Below are positions 37,353-48,016 of a stretch of DNA of 64,000 bases, in pieces. The stretch covers positions 80,430,494-80,494,493 of the forward strand of contig CM038221.1 of NCBI GenBank assembly GCA_021442155.1, given 5' to 3'. Under the pieces are notes generated by a model. That model worked only from the letters and a program-made list of their open reading frames with translations, was not told where the DNA came from and did not search any database. Numbering within the stretch: the first letter of the stretch is position 1; every line of letters starts with the position of its first letter. The position numbers and the translations under genes are program-made. This DNA is from Cymbidium sinense (Eukaryota > Streptophyta > Magnoliopsida > Asparagales > Orchidaceae).

Positions 37353-39240
37353 TTTCAAAATTCAAAAATTCAAAAATTCAAAATCTATGGAGACAAAAAT
37401 TGATGCAAGTCCGTTTCTCATTGCAGATTTTTTCTTAGTCAAGTGCGCTTCAATTTACTATAGTTGCAAAATGGCCGTCAAAAATTTGTTTACTTCCCCA
37501 TGGTATGGATCTAGCTTTAGATTGGTTGACTTCCATTTGGACCATACCCACTTGATCCACTTTGGCCAGGATTTGAGGGGCCAGATCACTTGTGAGGGCA
37601 TTCCCTCACCATACCAATGAAGAAGGTGGGCAGAAGTCATCTTAGGTTTACCTTATCATTGATGTCTCCTCATTGAAGAGGAAAGCATGGTAAGCACCAT
37701 AGACTTATAGTTCAGTAGTACCAACAATACCGCCCAGTGCAGTCATCCTAGAGTTTCCCATGTTGCCCAGTGAAGCACCCTACCATCATACCCTCCAAGG
37801 GTAAGGCTCCTAGTTTTAGGCTTGCCTCCCCACATTTGAGTATGGGTCTAGCTCACTCCTCCTCATCCTACTAAGACATATAGAACAAGAACTATATGAT
37901 CAAATGGTTCCACACTCGGATAGCCAGAGAGCTAGAGGTAGCAGCTAGATCAGCCATGGATGAGTCTCCCATGATCACTTCACCACTAGTTATAAAAAAC
38001 TAGTTTCATCCTCTCTCGATTAGATAGAGGATGCGAGGATCCGTTTCATCACCTCCTCAGTGGTGCACTTATCGCTAGTTTCTAGGAGTAGGAGGTCACG
38101 CGCTACCATGCCAGTAGGTGAGCATAACGCTGTGAGTCTGGTACCCGCTTTGATCTTTGATCTATTATCCCCATAGCATGTGGAGGTAGATTCATCGGAG
38201 AGGGGCCTGAGGCCCATACATCACACATTAGTAGAGAATGGAGGTTCACGTCGCCCGCTCACTTTGGTTGATTTTCTAGCGGTGCTACCCGTCACCATAC
38301 TAATAGTATTTTCTCACTGGGACCAGCCACCAGAGGGCGCCTGCATGAGAGTCGTCTCCACCGCTTCACCCCACCCGCCCCCCCATCGCCTGTAGGTTAG
38401 CATCTCCCATTCCATCTAAGGCCATGAAGGCGCATCAAAAAACATACCCCAGGTGATCCAACTATACAAGGATCCTACTCCTCCTACACCACCCATTATG
38501 GTAGCTCTCCCACCTCTCCCCAGTGTGTGGAAGAGTGGTGACCCGAGCATCGTGGTCATCCTTCACCAACTCCACCCATACAGATGGAGATGGTGATGGT
38601 TATCATGATATTCCATGATAGTCAAAGTGGTAGAGGATCATCCTAGGATTGTTACCCTATACACTAAGAGAGTATCATTCTTCTAGAGAGTACGTACAAG
38701 ATTGACTCTCAGAGGTCCGGTGCCTCTCCACGAGCATCACACGCTAACCCAAATTATTTGTACCGAGTTGAGATCCTTAGATGAGATAGTTGCACATTAT
38801 TTTATGGAGAAAAGAAGAGATCTTGGGGTACTTGGTCGATGAAGAAAGAGTGAGCTTTGATCCCAATGAAGATGACTTGATGGGGATTCTGAGTATGCAT
38901 GGTGATACTAGATCTCTTCTTAGGCCATGGAAGGTGATGAGGTTGATCAAGGAGATATCACCGCCCAACACCTCAATGCTAAGGAAGATGAGATTGATAG
39001 GATGACATGTACAATAAGACTTGTTAGAGTGCCGTAAATAAGCCCTCCAGTTCATCCTATATTACGATGCCATAGCTAGTGCATGTCTTGGACCCGTTAA
39101 GACTCTACCTCCCATTGAGCAAGGTAGCACTAGTATATAGGAAGGAAGTGGAAAAGTACCTCCATACATGAAAAAAGATCTAAAATCCATGGTTGAGCAA
39201 CAGTGAAGGAAGCTTTGGCTCAAGCTGGGAGGATCATCGG
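37353..39240 (+). pseudogene. Element B leader end and gag N-terminal region (degraded)
   Basis: 37353-37640 shows no coding signal. From about 37640 the base composition rises in GC and short Pro/Ser/Arg-rich frames appear, but none is long or clearly recognisable. About 38790-38890 (EEILGYLVDEERVSFDPNEDDLMGIL) corresponds to an acidic gag segment of A at about 27300-27200. I therefore treat the stretch as the N-terminal part of gag with an unknown start. The conservation is weak, and an extra upstream ORF cannot be excluded. Confidence 0.45.
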
Positions 39241-40200
39241 CCAAAGGGTAGACCCTACCTAGAGGAATTTGATTATATATCCCAAGGGTTTCTTGCCTCC
39301 TTCCTTCAAAAGCTTTGATGGAACTGAGGTAGCATATAGCTCACTTTCAGCTGTTATTTAGGTGGCAATGTTTTACTTTTAGACTCTTTGTCATAAATAG
39401 CCTGGTATTGCTTTTGATTGGTATGTTGAACCCAATGGTTCAGTATAGACATTTGTTGAGTTAGAAACTCTTCATCAAGAGATTGAGAGAAAGGGTTACT
39501 AGTGATCTCATTGTAGCCCAACAAAGACCCAGTGAGTCACTTGTTGATTATATTCTTGATGGCAACCCGAGTATGAAGTGTGAACCATGCCCAATACATG
39601 CCATTGAGATTCTCTTGAAGAATATCCATGGCCCTCACCTTCATGCTTAAGGGCTTCACCATAAAGATATTTGAGAAGCTAATCAACAAGTGGCTAGTCT
39701 ACAAGGAGAGGCCAAATAATTGCCTTTTTTCTTAAGTAGAATCCCAAAAGGTTTATGAGAAGAAACAGAGTAGTAGATGAGACAAGGGAAGCATAGCTAG
39801 AGATCACCTAAGAGACCATGACCTCAGCACCTCCACCTCCTTTGCCACCAAGAAGCAACCCAGCCTCCACCGACCTCCAAAAGCATACCACCCTCACCAT
39901 ACCACCGCAAGAAGGCATGCATATCCACACCGTGTAGCTATGGTCCACCTACTCTTTAGATAAGTTAAACAACCTTATTTTTTAAGAGGGAGGTAATCGA
40001 AAATCTTTAAGAATCTCTTAAAGAAACTGATTTTAGCTACCCGAGCCTAGAGACGAGGAAGTAGAAAAGTCATGATCCAAACTTTTGCCCTTACCACCGT
40101 ATGCTAGGCCACATTTTGAGGAGGATTGCTTTACATTCAAGGACCGCTTGAACAGCTTTCAAGATGTGTGTAGTTATCCCAAAGGAATACCTTGTGGAAC
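39241..40200 (+). pseudogene. Element B gag core and nucleocapsid (broken)
   Basis: IIYPKGFLPPSFKSFDGTE (about 39275-39330) starts the capsid-like core. AFDWYVEPNGS, then RVTSDLIVAQQRPSESLVDY (about 39485-39550), complete the Retrotrans_gag blocks, with three frame changes. About 40085-40175 holds the zinc knuckle in two frames: FCPYHRMLGH, then EEDCFTFKDRLNSFQD. Here Cys, His and the final Cys are still visible, although the usual second Cys position is His. Gag forms the particle and binds the RNA. Homologous blocks are present in A in the same order. Confidence 0.8.
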
Positions 40201-41069
40201 AACCTTCTGTTCCATTAGGTAATCCTTGGGGATACAAGTGATCCTACCAAAACCAAAGAAGGTTGGGACATTTTTTGTCTAAAACCTCTAAGAAAATAAG
40301 AAGATCAAGAAGCTTTCCTTGCAGTGCTCGAGTCCTCAAACCTCCAACACCAAGGAAGGTTTGCAAGTTGCTGCCAACTCTAGAAAGGAGCTCAGAGCGA
40401 AGCAAAGTAGCATGTGTTGCCCGGATAGCCCTTTAGCACAGCCACCGACCGTGTCCAGCCTCCAACCTTCAATTGTAGCTTCCACATATGACTTCTTCCA
40501 TTTCAACTAGCTCTTCTATTTCTTCTACTAGTAGAACTCTTGTATCAGCAGATAAGGGCATCAAATCCCTTACTCCACTCACTCTACTTGACTTCTACTT
40601 TTTCCAAATACTTCCAAGAAATTGAAGAATAAATAGATTTGAATTACATTATGTCTTATGAGTTATCTTCTTCTATTCCTAATGATAACTCTTCAAGTCT
40701 AATAACTATAACAATTTTGATCTTCCTCTTTCTGATTCAGAGTTGGACTTTCCAACTCTGAATACTATGGGTTCACCTCTTGAGATAGACTTGGAATCAT
40801 CTGATTCTGAGAGTCCCATAGGAGAAGTTGTAGGTGAGCCTGAAGTGTAGGTAGAACCTTCCACCACCTTGCCTCAAGAGATTACCGAAGTCAACCTCCA
40901 TAGTGGCAAGGTTCTACCTCCTAGTACAACATCTCAAGATAGAAAAAAACAAGTCATTGGTATAGAAGATCGAGAAGCCCTTCCATAGGATTCTCCACCC
41001 TTGGATATGCTTGTAAGACCACTAAAAGGTGGACTATAATCCTTTCTCATCTAAGAAAGTTACCATCTA
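40201..41069 (+). pseudogene. Element B gag-PR connector (degraded)
   Basis: IPKEYLVEQPSVPLG at about 40175-40220 and SLTPLTLLDFY at about 40567-40600 are shared with A. The rest is Ser-rich and acidic and broken by stops. The remnant VNLHSGKVLPP-like segment at about 40890-40920 resembles the short block that often precedes the protease. No enzymatic motif was recognised. Confidence 0.5.
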
Positions 41070-41652
41070 AGCTAAGCATATATGCCCTTGTCTTATCCAA
41101 AGAGATGAGGGAATCACTAATCAAGGCTCTCCTTGATCCTGAAATATGCTTAGCTCAACTGACCTATAGTGAGGAAGCACATTATGCAAAAGAAGCCCAA
41201 GGGATCACCTTCAGATGAAGACCTTCTACAGGGACTTGGAGCACAACCCTATACATCAAGGACATGGACAGTTTAGACTCGGGGTTCTCATGGATTGTGT
41301 GCATCATTAAACATTATGAGTCTAAAGACCCTTGCCTATTTTGAAGATCGACATCTCTACTCGAGGAGATAGATGATGTTGAGAGGATTCAATGATCAAG
41401 AGCGGCTTCTATAGTATTGGAGATAGGTGATGGAAGATCAAGCCAAGTTCTACATCATTGATTCAAATACTTCATTCACTACTTTGCTTGGTAGGCCTTG
41501 GATACAGAACAAGATCATTCCATCCTCCCTTCATCGTGCATCAAGTTCAAAAGATGGAATTGAAAATGTCAATGGGGATGAAAAGCCATTTTAGAGAGGT
41601 TGAGATTTATGAGGATGACCTACTATCTTCCTCAAAACACCCTTTCTCATGA
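41070..41652 (+). pseudogene. Element B aspartic protease region (broken)
   Basis: SIYALVLSKEMRESLIKALL then EICLAQLTYSEEAHYAKEAQ (about 41075-41200) matches the protein just upstream of the protease in A. The active-site strand near 41275-41300 is frame-shifted (nucleotides equivalent to VLMDCGASLNI are recognisable). The end motif appears as SFTTLLGRPWIQNKIIPSSL at about 41470-41535, the classic LLGRPWI..N..VPS.L ending. Several frameshifts are needed to follow the domain, so it is not functional. Confidence 0.75.
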
Positions 41653-42470
41653 ACTTGGACAAAATTCAAATGCAAATGCAAAAATAAAAGAAAATGAAGC
41701 AAAAAAAAAGATAAAAGAAAATGAAAAGAAAAAAAAGTCCAACAAGAAAGGGGAATTGAAGAAGAAATAGATCCAAGATATCACATTCCACCCAGTTCAT
41801 TCCATCATATGGACATGTAGATGGCTCAACCTCCACTAGAGAGGGCAAATAGAGGCCCAGAGGGAGACCCCTAGTTGGCCTTCCAGAGGTCATCATAGAG
41901 TACCCCTACTATTCACATAGACTTGGAATCCAGCTGAGGATGAGTCTAATGTGATTAGTATACCAACCCTCTCGCGGGTTCCATTGAGGTGACTTGATCA
42001 GGAGATGAAGACCAGGCCTCCAAGCAAAGCAAAGTATTTGAATTTGGTTTATGTGAAACTATTAAAGTAGTTGGGAACCTTAGCTCTTACCTCACTTACA
42101 TCTCAGAAAGTTGAAGGTTTAGTAGTTAAGGAAGTCCCTAAGTCTTCCAGTGACATGAAGTAGAAGAGGTTCTTTTTGGGTTCATCATCCTCAAGTCCAG
42201 AATTAATGGAATTACCTTTTGACTTTTACTCCTTGTGTTCAAAATCTTATACAAAAAAGGTTTAGTTCCTCACACATGGTCCAAGCAAGGTCAGAATATT
42301 TCAAAAGCTATGGAACAATACAGGGGAAGCACAATCAAGAGCGGACTAGATTCACAAGGTCCAACGATGATGAAGATTATTGCTAGTTGTTACCAACCAT
42401 TTGGAATTGATAGTTCTTCTCACACATCCCCAACTCTTATGAGAATGTGTGTTTTAGAAACTGATGATAG
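41653..42470 (+). pseudogene. Element B PR-RT linker with purine-rich tract
   Basis: 41665-41760 is an A/G tract that would encode Lys/Glu-rich sequence, as at the same place in A. The remainder carries no recognised domain. ORFs on the opposite strand here are shadows. Confidence 0.5.
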
Positions 42471-43340
42471 ATGATCTCCAAGTCAAAGAGGCACCAAAAA
42501 TTTGAAGAGGAGATTCATTCAACAATCGACAAGCTAAAGAAATCAACCTGGGATAAGAAAATCATCTTGACATACATCGTTCATTTGAATGAAGAAGAAA
42601 CCAATGACTTATTATTGAGTTTAAAGACTACTGCATGGAGTTATGAAGAAATGCCTGACATTATCTCGACATAGTCCACAAGCTAGCAATAATCCTAATG
42701 TTACCCTATTAAGCAAGCTCCTGATGCATGCGATTAGAAATTGAACAAAGTCATTTCAAGTCAAGAAATCGATCGATGGTTTCATCGGGAAGAAAATATC
42801 CTACTTAGTTAGTGTCATCTAGTTAAGAAGAAGAATGGCCAAATTTGCATCAATTTTAGGGACTTAAATAAGGCATGTCCTAAGGATGAGTTTTCTTCCT
42901 ATACTAGAATTAATGGTGGACATTGCCTCATCTCATGCTCTTCTTTCATGGATGGATCATCCGCTATAACCAAATCAAGATGTCTCTGAAGATGAAACAT
43001 ACTTTTCAACCCCGATCAATCTTATTATAGGGTCATGCCTTTCTTTTAAAATGTTGCTACATACCAATGGCCATGACTCAAATCTTCAATGAACTCATCC
43101 ATCATCCGAGTGCTATTGATGATCTAGTAGTCAAGAGAAAAAGGAAGACCACCTCTTTGACTTGAGAGTAGTTAATGGTTAAGATAATATAACCTTAAAA
43201 TGAATCCCTTAAAATTCTTGGGTTTGTTGTTCACTGGGAATAGAAATAGATCCTAAAAAAAGATTAAAGCTTAGAAATGCCACCTCCTAAGAGTTTAACT
43301 CAACTCTGATCCTTTCAAGGATGGATGGTATATAAGATGC
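42471..43340 (+). pseudogene. Element B reverse transcriptase (broken)
   Basis: The open stretch 42471-42674 matches the N-terminal RT region of A (EEEIHSTIDKLKK, then NDLLLSLKTTAWSYEEMPDI, the FAW..EMPGI block). The core at 42810-42990 shows VKKKNGQICINFRDLNKACP then KDEF, with frameshifts before the MDG/YNQI block. The catalytic box around 43110 reads SAIDDLVVK, where the family has (Y/F)VDDLVVK, so the hydrophobic positions are altered while the two Asp residues remain. More damaged than the RT of A. Confidence 0.85.
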
Positions 43341-43369
43341 TTTATCTCAAACTTATCGTGGAGATGCAA

Positions 43370-43665
43370 GCCATTCTCAGACTTGTCAAAAGGATGCCAA
43401 GTTCAAGTGGGATGACAAGTGTAATGCAAAAGACATCAAAGAATACTTGGTGAAGTTTGTGTTGATGATCCTTACCTCTCATGCCCAAGCCAATGATGAA
43501 AGGGAAGGAAAGCTCTACTACCTTCATTGTCCATCCCAAGCAAACTATCCACCTATTGAGAAACATTGCCTAGCTTTGATCTTTGCATCTCAAGCTACAC
43601 ACTACATGCTTTCTCAAGGTGAACTTGATCTCAAACAATCCACTAGTATCTCATGACATACCAAT
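43370..43665 (+). pseudogene. Element B RNase H (broken)
   Basis: At 43440-43650 the frame reads EYLVKFVLMILTSHAQANDE then REGKLYYLHCPSQANYPPIE, then KHCLALIFASQATHYML. This corresponds to the gypsy RNase H found directly after RT (Y.A..S..ALGAVL.Q....E..IYYLS.......NY..IEK..LAL.FA...LRHY). The segment before 43440 is partly missing compared with A. Confidence 0.75.
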
Positions 43666-43814
43666 GCTTTCGGATGTTTGGCTCATTGGTCCATGATACT
43701 CATAGTTTGATATCACATTTGTACCTCCATGCGTAAAAGGAAAGCATTAGGATTTCTTAGCGACACCACCCGATTCTCTTAGTGATGATCTCCCCGATGA
43801 ACAAATCATGAACT

Positions 43815-44270
43815 TAGGGAGGCTAACCCAATGGGAGATGTATTTTGATGGTGCTTTTCTTAAAGGTGAAGCACTCTATTCTCCGTGAAAGGCAGGTAGG
43901 AATAGTTCTTCTAACTCCAAAACGATGTGATGAGATTCTCATACTATCTTTCCAACCGCACCAACAATGAAGTTGAGTATGAGGCTTTGATTGTTTGGAG
44001 TTAGCCATCACTATCCATGTCAAGAGCATCAACATCTTTGGGGATTCTCTTGGTCATCAACTGATTGTGGTCCTACCAGGTCCTCAAACCCAAGCTTCAT
44101 CATTACTATGAGTAAAGTTGGCCTAGATTCAAAGTCACCATCTACAAGGTTCCTCGAGAAAGACAGAAGTAGATGCCTTGGCCAAACTTGCCAAAGAGTT
44201 GGCTGTCTGGAAGACGAGTCCATTTCAATAAGGGTACAAAATAGATAAGTATTATCCCTTATTGATTCTG
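43815..44270 (+). pseudogene. Element B second, Tat-type RNase H (broken)
   Basis: WEMYFDGAFLKGEA (about 43830-43870) carries the first catalytic Asp of the extra RNase H. Further on, in other frames, come VGIVLLTPKRCD, NNEVEYEALIV and INIFGDSLGHQLIV, equivalent to the AEYEAL and GDSxLVV motifs. The domain lies between the first RNase H and integrase and confirms that B belongs to the Tat lineage. Frameshifts at about 43890 and 44000 disable it. Confidence 0.8.
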
Positions 44271-44329
44271 AACTCATCGAGAAACTTTCTCTTGAAGGGG
44301 AGGTTGCTGTTGCCAAAATGAACAAGGAG

Positions 44330-45470
44330 CTGATTGAGGCAACCATTCATAGATTACTTGAACAAAACTACCTCAAGAGAAATCACAAGCCCATGTGAAA
44401 TAGAGAGCTTTTCCTATGCTCTTGTTGATGGCACTATCATCCTTTGACCAAATGTGGTTACATTGTTTAGACAAACATGAAGCCCATGGCATTATAATCA
44501 GGTACATGTGTCTATGTGGAGCTCATCAATCTGGTCCAAAGATGAAGATGAAGATCAAAAGACTTGAATATTATTGGCCTCTATGATCATAGATTGCATG
44601 GACGTAGCTAGGAGATGCCATCAATGGTGCATGGTGTCCTCCACCAACCACCCAACATTCTACACCCCTACTTCATGGCCATTTGAGTGTTGGGGTACAT
44701 ATCATGATCGATCTCCTTCTTCCAAGGGGCATCGATTCATCTTAGTACCGACTTTTCCAAGTGGGTGGAAGCCATCCCACTAGAGAGGTCACAGCTCCAT
44801 GCTTCAATTTTTTAGAACCATATCATATATAGGTTTGGGGTGCCTCAATGAATTATATCCGATAATGGTACTGCATTCAAAAGCATGAAGATCAGCTCTA
44901 AGACATATATAGATTGGAGATACTCCACCATCTACTACCCAGAGCTAATGGTTTAGAAGCATTCAACAAAACTCTCATCCAGATAAGAAGACTCTTGATG
45001 ACAAAAAGTGAATGTGCAAGTTGGTTTGTGGCCTCACCACATACCCAACTCAACTCATTTTCCTTAGTGTATGGTCCAAAGCCATTCTTCCTTAGAAGTT
45101 CAACTCCCATCACTATAAGCATTGGGTAACAAGATCACTATGAGAAATGCAAAGTTGGTTAGAAGAGCTCAAAGGTTTGGAGGAAAGTCATGTGCATGAA
45201 CTCGAGTTGTATACAAGGCCAAAATGATTCAAGCTCACAACAAGCTAGTCCACCCTAAGTCTTTCTGAGTAAGAGAACTTGTGTTAGTCCTAAGGAGACC
45301 AATTATTGCCCATCAAAAGATGGGAGGCAAGTTTGAACCCACTTGGGAAGGCCCCTATGTCATAGAGAAGGCCTACCAAGGAGGATCTTATCGCTTATTG
45401 ATGGGGAACACTGATGCTTCCAATTAATGGGCTCTATCTAAAGAAATATTACCCATGAAATAAACTGTTT
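44330..45470 (+). pseudogene. Element B integrase (broken)
   Basis: The zinc module remnant CGAHQSGPKMKMKIKRLEYY is at about 44518-44575. The core start reads CWGTYHDRSPSSKGHRFIL (about 44685-44740), with the first catalytic Asp codon lost in a frame-shifted stretch, then FSKWVEAIPLE. IISDNGTAFKS (about 44850-44882) keeps the second Asp. About 44935-45120 holds the AEAFNKT-like block and YGP..FLP. The C-terminal block GGKFEPTWEGPYVIEKAYQG at about 45325-45390 is well preserved and matches A. Multiple stops are present. Coding ends near 45470. Confidence 0.88.
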
Positions 45471-48016
45471 GAAAATAATCATTAATAAAAATAAAAAATC
45501 TGATTCCATTCATCAAATCTTCTCTTCTTCAAGTTGTTATCTTGTGAATCCATGTTTAGGGTAGGTGTAAGAGTCCCCTGGTGGCATCCTATCCCTCTTT
45601 CACAACACAAACACATCGATATTTAGGTGTAAGAGAACCTAGAGGCATCCTATTTTGATTAGCATAACTAAGTTAGTGAGAGAACCCAAGGGCATCCTTT
45701 CTTGGGAATTCTGCCATCCGTGGCATCATTTCATAATTCCTGGTGTTTTTAAGGTAGGTGTAAGAGTCCCCAGAGGCATCCTTTTTATACGCACAATAAC
45801 AAAACATCTTTTGTCTCAAGCTATTTTTGATGTGGGAGCAAGCCCCATGGCACTCACTCATTAGTGCTCTAGCCCACATGCTACCTCACTAGTATGTCAC
45901 CCTAGTGGTCATTTGTTTTGGAGATGTGAGTCCCCATGCTTTCTTCCTAACTTGATCATTGCAAACCAAAGAGCCTTGTTAGTATGGTAGTCTTCACCAC
46001 CCAGTAAGCTACCTCATGTTGACTTTATTTAAGAAGATGTGAGTCCCCATGCTTTCTTCTTGAACTAGCCATCATGTTCTAACTAGGTTGAGTATATTTG
46101 AGGTTTAGATAAGTCCCCAGGCTTTTCCTCTTGACTACTTTGAGTTGATATAAGTCCCTGGCATTCACTCAATAGTCACCTGGCACCACCAAAAGATATC
46201 CCAAATGGGATGAGGAGTCCTGAGCTTTCTTTCTATTGTTGCAAACGATGCACCTTAGGTTGGTTGATGTTATATGTGACAACTCACCCGTGAGTACACC
46301 ACTCTTGGATATGAGTCCCATGCTTTTCTCCTTGAGTTGGACTAATAATATTGGATTTATGACTAGCCATGTCATTTTCTGTTGGATTAAGCCCTTATCG
46401 CCCCATCCCTGGGCACTCTATTTGGATCAAGTCCTTTACACCCATTTAGATACACGGTTACTTTTTTGGATTGGAGTCCTTTTTCCTAGTAGCCACCCTG
46501 GTTGGAAATTTGTTCAATGCAGATTCTCCTTGTTTAATAAATCAGAGATAGGTCTAGATATAAGCTCCTTCTCGCTTTGATCCTCACAACCAGGGTCCAT
46601 AAAAAACAAACAAAATAAACAAATAATAAAAATTAATTGCTTGTGGATTAGAATTCAAGCCCCCAAAGGGCCCCTTTTCCCAAGCGCATCCTATCTTTAG
46701 GTAGTGTAGAACTATAGAATTGCGACTACGAGTTGAGATAAATCTGTACTCACTCATAGTCACCCTTAGTCGTTCAATCTTTTTTCCACAAAAGTTACCT
46801 TGCAATCATTCCGCTTTGAAAGATATAAGACATGATTCATTCTTTCTAGCATATCAAACGATGCAGCCCTAGTCGTTTGATTTGTTGCCCAAAGCGATCA
46901 CCCCATGATCTTTCTAGTGGAAGATGTGAGTCCCTCAGAGCTTTCTTCCCTTCAATTGATCATTGCAAAACCAAAGGCACTCCTTTGGTTGGATAGTTCT
47001 CCCATCTGAAGCTACCCTTTGGTAGTAAAATTGAGATAGGTCTAGGCTTCTATAAGCTCCTTCTCAGTGTGATCCATCACAACCATGGAATCCATCAAAA
47101 TAAATAAATTAAAAAATGAAATTAATCTTGACTATTCTTGAGTGATTTAAGTCCCCGGCATTCACTCAATACCCCTAGGTTTGATTTGCTGCTCAAAGCA
47201 ACCAATCACCTCAATGGTTCTTGTTTCTAGAAGATGTGAGTTCCCATGCTTTCTTCTTAAGACTTGATCATTGTATGCTAAAAGGCATTTCCTTTGGTTG
47301 GATAACCTTGTGGTTGGTAGACTACTCCCTTTGAATTGGTTGAAGTTAGGTCTAGGCTTCCATGGCCCCTACCAGTGCATTCATCAAACCCATGGGATCC
47401 ATCATAATCAAAACAAATAAACTAAAAAAATGAAATCAATCTTGACTATCTTTGAGTTGATCTAAGTCCCCAGTGGTATTCACTCAATCCTAGGTTGGGT
47501 TTAATCAATTCTTGCCAATAGATTACCCCAACAACTGGTCTTACTTTGGAGGATGTAAGTCTACTACTTTTTCCTAGTACAGCTGCTGCATACTGAAAGG
47601 CATCCCTTTGGTTGGTTAGTCCTACTATGTGACTACCCTTGATTGGTAAATCTGAATTAGGTCTTAGCCTCCATCCTCTATTATACAACCCATTGCAAAC
47701 CAATGGGTTCATCCAAAAAAATTCAACAAAAAAAAATTAAAACAAATTCAACCCTCTCCAAAGTGGAACTCAAATCTCTCGATTCAAATCAAACCTTTCA
47801 TCCCCTTGTAGATGACTTGAACCTTCCCTAGTGGAAGGTTCACACTCATCCCTTAGTGGATTTCTTCCTCTCTTATGTCTTGGACATAAGTAGATTGCAC
47901 TGCCTGGATTTTCTTTTCCTTGTCGTGATAGATAGTTTCTTGATCTCTGTTGTTGATCATTTCATCAACACCACAATATGTCGATGTTCCTTATCATCCA
48001 CACCTATTGGGCCCTT
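45471..48016 (+). repeat. 3' untranslated region of B with alternating degenerate repeats
   Basis: About twenty degenerate units. Motif i is GATGTGAGTCCCCATGCTTT followed by TTC, for example near 45925, 46035, 46312, 46928 and 47232. Motif ii is close to GGTGTAAGAGTCCCCAGAGG followed by CATCC, near 45563, 45630 and 45760. A third form, AAGTCCCCGGCATTCACTCA, occurs near 46150, 47150 and 47466. The complements of motifs i and ii define the same region in A. No polypurine tract is obvious directly before 48017. Confidence 0.72.
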
